Source: Actinomycetota bacterium (GTDB lineage Bacteria; Desulfobacterota; Deferrimicrobia; Deferrimicrobiales; Deferrimicrobiaceae). From it: a DNA stretch of 10,131 nt. Below are positions 7,117-10,131 of the stretch, in pieces (position 1 is the first letter of the stretch; the number at the start of each line of letters is the position of its first letter). The notes beneath the pieces are model-generated. The model was not told the origin of the DNA. It did not search any database and worked only from the letters and a program-made list of their open reading frames with translations. A program made the position numbers and the translations under genes. The DNA lies in assembly GCA_016844415.1 (NCBI GenBank), contig JAENIX010000022.1:1-10131 (forward strand). The letters run 5' to 3'.

Positions 7117-7148
7117 TCGCGCCTGTCCCTGATCGCCCTTCCCTGCGG

Positions 7149-8183
7149 CTAAAACTGCGAAATGAAGCGGATGTCGTTCTCGAAGAAAAGCCGGATGTCG
7201 TTTATCCCGTGGCGCAGCATCGCGATCCGCTCCACGCCCATCCCGAAGGCGAACCCGGTGTACTCCTCCGGGTCGTACCCGACGAATCCGAAGACGGAGG
7301 GGTCGATCATCCCGCACCCCAGGATCTCCAGCCACCCGGAGTCCTTGCAGACCCGGCATCCGGCCCCGCGGCAGATGACGCATCGGATATCCACTTCCGC
7401 CGACGGCTCGGTAAAGGGGAAGAAACTCGGCCGGAACCGCAACGGCAGCCCCGATCCGAACATCATCCCGCAGAACTCGGTCAGCAATCCTTTCAGGTCC
7501 GCCATGGTAACGCTCCGGTCTACGGCGAACCCTTCAACCTGGTGGAACATCGGGCTGTGGGTAACGTCGGAATCGCATCGGTACACCGCGCCCGGCGCGA
7601 TGATCCGTACGGGAGGGCGCATCGCCTCCATCGTCCGTATCTGTATCGGGGATGTGTGCGTCCTCAACACAAGGTCCATACCCGGCCAGTCCATGTAAAA
7701 AGTGTCCTGCATGTCCCGGGCGGGATGGTCCTTTGGGATGTTGAGGGCCTCGAAGTTATAGTAGTCTTTTTCGATCTCCGGGCCGCAGCGGACGGAAAAC
7801 CCGAGACGCTGAAACACGGAAACGATCTCGAACAGGGTCCGGGAAATCGGATGGCGATGCCCGATGGCCGGCGCTCTGCCGGGCAGCGTCACGTCCAGCA
7901 GGCCGCTCCCCTCCTTCGCGAGCCGCTCCTTTTCGCGGATTTCCTCGAGGCGGGCATCGAAGGCGGACTCGAGCGCCCCTCTTGCCTCGTTGGCGGCCGT
8001 CCCGATCCGCTTTTTTTCCTCGGACGGGAGGTATGCGACGGTCTTGAGGATCTCGGAAACCGCGCCCTTCTTCCCGAAATATTTCCCCTTGGCATCGAGG
8101 AGATCGCTCTCGTTCGCGGCCGCGTAAATGGCGCGCAATCCGGCTTCCTGCAGCTCCTTCAAACGGTCGGACGGGTCAGTCAA
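7149..8183 (-). CDS. pheS: Phenylalanyl-tRNA synthetase, alpha (catalytic) subunit
   Basis: PheS is the class II catalytic subunit that charges tRNA-Phe. The 344 residues comprise an N-terminal coiled-coil arm (about 1-95, rich in K, E and A) and a catalytic core. Visible are HPISRT (111-116), the CGPEIEKDYYNFEALNIP block (133-150), LRTHTSPIQIRTM (173-185), FRPSFFPFTEPSAEVD (250-265) and motif 3 GMGVERIAML (314-323). The C-terminus FFENDIRFISQF is canonical. A four-cysteine knuckle (C268, C271, C276, C279) sits before the WLEILGCGM segment, where E. coli PheS has a short loop. The start is TTG at 8181-8183. The rplT TGA lies in frame six codons upstream with no ATG or GTG between, and AAGGCGG lies 7 nt upstream of the TTG. 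Gap to rplT is 15 nt. Confidence 0.97.
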   Translation of the reverse strand: MTDPSDRLKELQEAGLRAIYAAANESDLLDAKGKYFGKKGAVSEILKTVAYLPSEEKKRIGTAANEARGALESAFDARLEEIREKERLAKEGSGLLDVTLPGRAPAIGHRHPISRTLFEIVSVFQRLGFSVRCGPEIEKDYYNFEALNIPKDHPARDMQDTFYMDWPGMDLVLRTHTSPIQIRTMEAMRPPVRIIAPGAVYRCDSDVTHSPMFHQVEGFAVDRSVTMADLKGLLTEFCGMMFGSGLPLRFRPSFFPFTEPSAEVDIRCVICRGAGCRVCKDSGWLEILGCGMIDPSVFGFVGYDPEEYTGFAFGMGVERIAMLRHGINDIRLFFENDIRFISQF

Positions 8184-8198
8184 CCGAAGACCGCCTTT

Positions 8199-8555
8199 TC
8201 ACCCGATGGCTGCCTTGGCCGTTTCCGCGAGCGCGCGGAATCCGGCGGCGTCGTTGATCGCGAGATCCGCCATGATTTTCCGGTCGACCTCGACTCCGGC
8301 TTTTTTGAGCCCGAACATGAACTGGCTGTAGGAAAGCCCGTTCTCCCTGGCCGCGGCGTTGACCCGCACTATCCACAGGGAGCGGATCTCCCGTTTCTTG
8401 TTCCTGCGGTCGCGGTAGGCGTACCGAAGCGCGCGGGCTATTGTTTCCTTGGCGGTGCGCAGCAGCCGCCCGCGCCCCCCGCGGAAGCCTTTCGCTGCCT
8501 TGAGGATACTGCGGCGCTTCTTTTGCGAATGGACCGATCTTTTTACGCGTGGCAT
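8199..8555 (-). CDS. rplT: 50S ribosomal protein L20
   Basis: L20 is an early-assembly 23S rRNA-binding protein. The 118-residue product has the family's full length. It opens with [18 protein letters not shown], followed by a very basic helical arm ([17 protein letters not shown]), then [20 protein letters not shown] and [23 protein letters not shown], all diagnostic. The ATG is preceded by GAGAGGAA at 8 nt. It lies 24 nt after rpmI and 15 nt before pheS. In E. coli and Bacillus L20 represses its own operon through the leader RNA; I did not find a clear equivalent structure in this window. Confidence 0.97.
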   Translation of the reverse strand: MPRVKRSVHSQKKRRSILKAAKGFRGGRGRLLRTAKETIARALRYAYRDRRNKKREIRSLWIVRVNAAARENGLSYSQFMFGLKKAGVEVDRKIMADLAINDAAGFRALAETAKAAIG

Positions 8556-8579
8556 CTTCGGTATTCCTCTCTTTTTCTC

Positions 8580-8777
8580 TTAAATATAGGGCAGCAGGCG
8601 CCGGATCGACTTTTCGTTCGTCGGATGGACCAGCGCGACTTTGCGGAGCCCCCGTTTCCTCTTCCGGTTCTTGGTCGTGAGAATGTGACTTTTCCCTGCC
8701 TTGGCGCGCTTTATCCCGCCTCGTCCTGTTGCGGTGAAACGCTTCTTGGCGCCCCTGTTCGACTTCATCTTGGGCAT
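8580..8777 (-). CDS. rpmI: 50S ribosomal protein L35
   Basis: The 65-residue basic protein matches L35: [20 protein letters not shown] at the start, [21 protein letters not shown] in the middle and a short C-terminal LLPYI. The ATG (8775-8777) shares its A with the infC stop TAA (TAATG), so translation is coupled, and AGGAGGG about 6 nt upstream lies inside infC. A longer reading frame continues upstream to 9242 in the same frame but it is only a shadow of infC. The infC-rpmI-rplT order is conserved across most bacteria. Confidence 0.96.
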   Translation of the reverse strand: MPKMKSNRGAKKRFTATGRGGIKRAKAGKSHILTTKNRKRKRGLRKVALVHPTNEKSIRRLLPYI

Positions 8778-9409
8778 TATTTTCCCTCCTGTTTTTCCGC
8801 CGGCCCGGGGAGGTCCTTCGGCTTCTTGGACGCCGCCCCGGTCTCGACCGTCCGCTTGGCTGCAGCGGGGGGTTGCGCCACGGTGGGCTTTTTCTTCTGC
8901 CCCGTGGGTGAAACCACCATCATCATCGTCTTTCCTTCCATCTTCGGCGGGGATTCGACCTTCGACAGGTCGACCACGGCGTCCAGGACGTGCTTGAGAA
9001 CCTCGAAGCCGCTCTGCGACGCGTAAGCAAGCTCCCTTCCCCTGAAACGCACCGTGATCTTGACCTTGTCGCCATCCTCGAGGAACCTGCGGATGTGCTT
9101 GACCTTCGTGTTCAGGTCGTGGTCGTCGGTCTTGGGCCTGACCTTGATCTCCTTGACCTGGATGACGGTCTGCTTCTTCCTGGCCTCCTGCTCGCGCTTG
9201 CTCTGCATGTACTTGAATTTTCCGTAATCCATTATCCGGCAAACCGGGGGCGCCGCGGCGGGCGCCACCTCCACAAGGTCGAGATCGAGGGCTCGCGCCC
9301 TGGTCAACGCGTCGTGGATGGAAACGACTCCCAGTTGCTCGTTGTTCATCCCTACCAGCCGCACCTCCGGCACATTGATCTGCTCGTTGATTCTGGATTC
9401 CTTGCTGAT
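8777..9409 (-). CDS. infC: Translation initiation factor IF-3, predicted AUC start
   Basis: IF3 binds the 30S subunit, blocks premature 50S joining and rejects non-canonical start codons. From the ATC at 9407-9409 the product is 210 residues. The N-domain carries RINEQI and VRLVG, then [14 protein letters not shown] (54-67). The linker is rich in K/R, and the C-domain includes [16 protein letters not shown] (87-102) and [11 protein letters not shown] (120-130). There is no ATG, GTG or TTG in frame between the thrS stop and this conserved block, and AGGAGG sits 5 nt before the ATC. A non-AUG infC start is known from E. coli (AUU) and underlies autoregulation. Residues about 170-210 are an extra tail rich in Ala, Lys and Pro beyond the usual end near 175 residues. 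The frame remains open to 9730 but that part overlaps thrS. Confidence 0.94.
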   Translation of the reverse strand: MSKESRINEQINVPEVRLVGMNNEQLGVVSIHDALTRARALDLDLVEVAPAAAPPVCRIMDYGKFKYMQSKREQEARKKQTVIQVKEIKVRPKTDDHDLNTKVKHIRRFLEDGDKVKITVRFRGRELAYASQSGFEVLKHVLDAVVDLSKVESPPKMEGKTMMMVVSPTGQKKKPTVAQPPAAAKRTVETGAASKKPKDLPGPAEKQEGK

Positions 9410-9422
9410 GGCTCCCTCCTTT
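9407..9422 (-). promoter_or_regulatory. infC ribosome binding site with AUC initiation codon
   Basis: The minus strand reads AAAGGAGG, then GAGCC, then ATC. The eight-base Shine-Dalgarno core (9415-9422) overlaps the TAA of thrS (9421-9423) and leaves 5 nt to the ATC. A near-perfect site paired with a poor start codon is the classic layout for IF3 repression of its own translation; the regulation here is inference from the family. Confidence 0.8.
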
Positions 9423-10131
9423 AGTTTGTGGTTTGGTCCGTTTCGTCCCGAAGAATCCCGATGAATTCCTCGATGGACATTGGAGGAAGCTGTTCCCCTC
9501 CCCTTCTTCTCGGCGCCACCTGCCGCTGCGCCGCCTCCCGGTCCCCCATGACCAGCGCGTACGGGACCTTCTGCATCTGGGATTCGCGGATCTTGTATCC
9601 CAGTTTCTCGTTCCTGAAATCTCCCACCGCCCGGTATCCCGCCTCGCGGAGGAGCCTGACGGCTTCCCGTCCGTATTCGTTCTGGCGGTCGGTGACGGGA
9701 AGCACGTCGACCTGCACGGGGGCGAGCCATAACGGGAACGCTCCCGCGTAGTGCTCCACGAGCACCCCGAAAAATCGCTCCAGCGAGCCCATGAGCGCCC
9801 TGTGGATCATTATCGCGCGCTTCGGCGAGCCGTCATCGGAAGTGTAGGCCACGTCGAACCGGTCGGGGTTGTTGAAGTCCACCTGTATCGTCGAGCATTG
9901 CCATGAGCGACCCAGCATGTCCTTGATCTTGATGTCGATCTTGGGGCCGTAGAAAACGCCCTCGCCGGGGTCCACCTCGAACGGCAGCCCCTTGCGCTCA
10001 AGCGCTTTCTTCAGAGCCGCTTCAGCCTTCGCCCAGTCTTCGACGTCGCCGGCGAACTTTTCGGGTCGAGTGGACAGGAAGATGTCGTACCTGTCGAACC
10101 CGAACCGGCGCAGGACGAACAGCGTGAAGTC
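9421..10131 (-). CDS. thrS: Threonyl-tRNA synthetase (C-terminal part; N-terminus beyond the window)
   Basis: The frame is open from the right edge (codon GAC at 10129-10131) to TAA at 9421-9423, giving 236 residues of a protein usually about 640 long. The first part is the end of the class II catalytic core: [16 protein letters not shown], then [18 protein letters not shown], and motif 3 [21 protein letters not shown]. The junction [18 protein letters not shown] leads into the anticodon-binding domain. The TGS, editing and most core domains are off the window. Internal methionines are not starts, as conserved sequence continues upstream of them. It is the first visible gene of the translation operon and ends 11 nt before the infC start codon. 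Confidence 0.96.
   Translation of the reverse strand, partial: DFTLFVLRRFGFDRYDIFLSTRPEKFAGDVEDWAKAEAALKKALERKGLPFEVDPGEGVFYGPKIDIKIKDMLGRSWQCSTIQVDFNNPDRFDVAYTSDDGSPKRAIMIHRALMGSLERFFGVLVEHYAGAFPLWLAPVQVDVLPVTDRQNEYGREAVRLLREAGYRAVGDFRNEKLGYKIRESQMQKVPYALVMGDREAAQRQVAPRRRGGEQLPPMSIEEFIGILRDETDQTTN

Noticed and set aside
7117..7383. N-terminal extension of pheT back to 7383
   Set aside because: The added 89 residues overlap pheS coding sequence and match no PheT feature; the GTG at 7114-7116 gives the standard N-terminus and has a ribosome binding site.
7098..9026. A 642-codon open frame on the + strand, antisense to pheS, rplT, rpmI and infC
   Set aside because: It lies opposite four unmistakable conserved genes, has no recognisable domain and is explained by GC-rich codon bias keeping the antisense frame open.
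9410..9730. N-terminal extension of infC into thrS
   Set aside because: The extra residues are an out-of-frame reading of the thrS anticodon-binding domain, and the Shine-Dalgarno fits the ATC start.

Overview
The window is a chromosomal segment of a Gram-negative, moderately GC-rich bacterium. Gene content and order point to the deltaproteobacterial / Desulfuromonadota-like part of the tree. The run thrS-infC-rpmI-rplT-pheS-pheT-ihfA-merR, followed by surE-pcm, is the arrangement I associate with Geobacter-type genomes. That lineage call is inference from synteny, and no database search was possible.

Layout. Bases 1-1300 are on the + strand and carry signal transduction: the tail of a protein ending in a receiver domain (2-160, probably a hybrid histidine kinase), then a complete receiver + HD-GYP protein (227-1300), a predicted cyclic-di-GMP phosphodiesterase. 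Everything from 1332 to 10131 is on the - strand and is read right to left. It begins with thrS (cut by the window edge), then infC, rpmI, rplT, pheS, pheT, ihfA, a MerR-type regulator and a small stand-alone cupin. Next comes tRNA-Pro(GGG) behind its own promoter, then surE and pcm. Last is apt, behind a second candidate promoter, with its 3' end running into tRNA-Arg(CCU).

How it works together. The right-hand 6 kb is a translation operon: two aminoacyl-tRNA synthetases (Thr, Phe), initiation factor 3 and ribosomal proteins L35 and L20. IHF-alpha and a MerR-type regulator ride at the end. The middle section combines nucleotide and protein maintenance (SurE nucleotidase, Pcm isoaspartate repair, Apt adenine salvage) with two tRNA genes interleaved among the protein genes. 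Gene spacing is tight throughout (overlaps of 1-23 nt, gaps mostly under 80 nt), and no intrinsic terminator was seen anywhere in the window. There is no stretch over 300 bases without a gene.

This is mostly ordinary housekeeping DNA and I see no new multi-gene system. The points worth a second look are local: an AUC start codon for infC and a cluster of other non-AUG starts in the same gene block; an apt reading frame that ends inside the D-arm of tRNA-Arg; a drop in GC content and a switch in arginine codon use exactly at the 3' side of that tRNA; a C-terminal tail on IF3; a four-cysteine insert in PheS; and a lone sugar-isomerase-type cupin in an otherwise conserved gene order.
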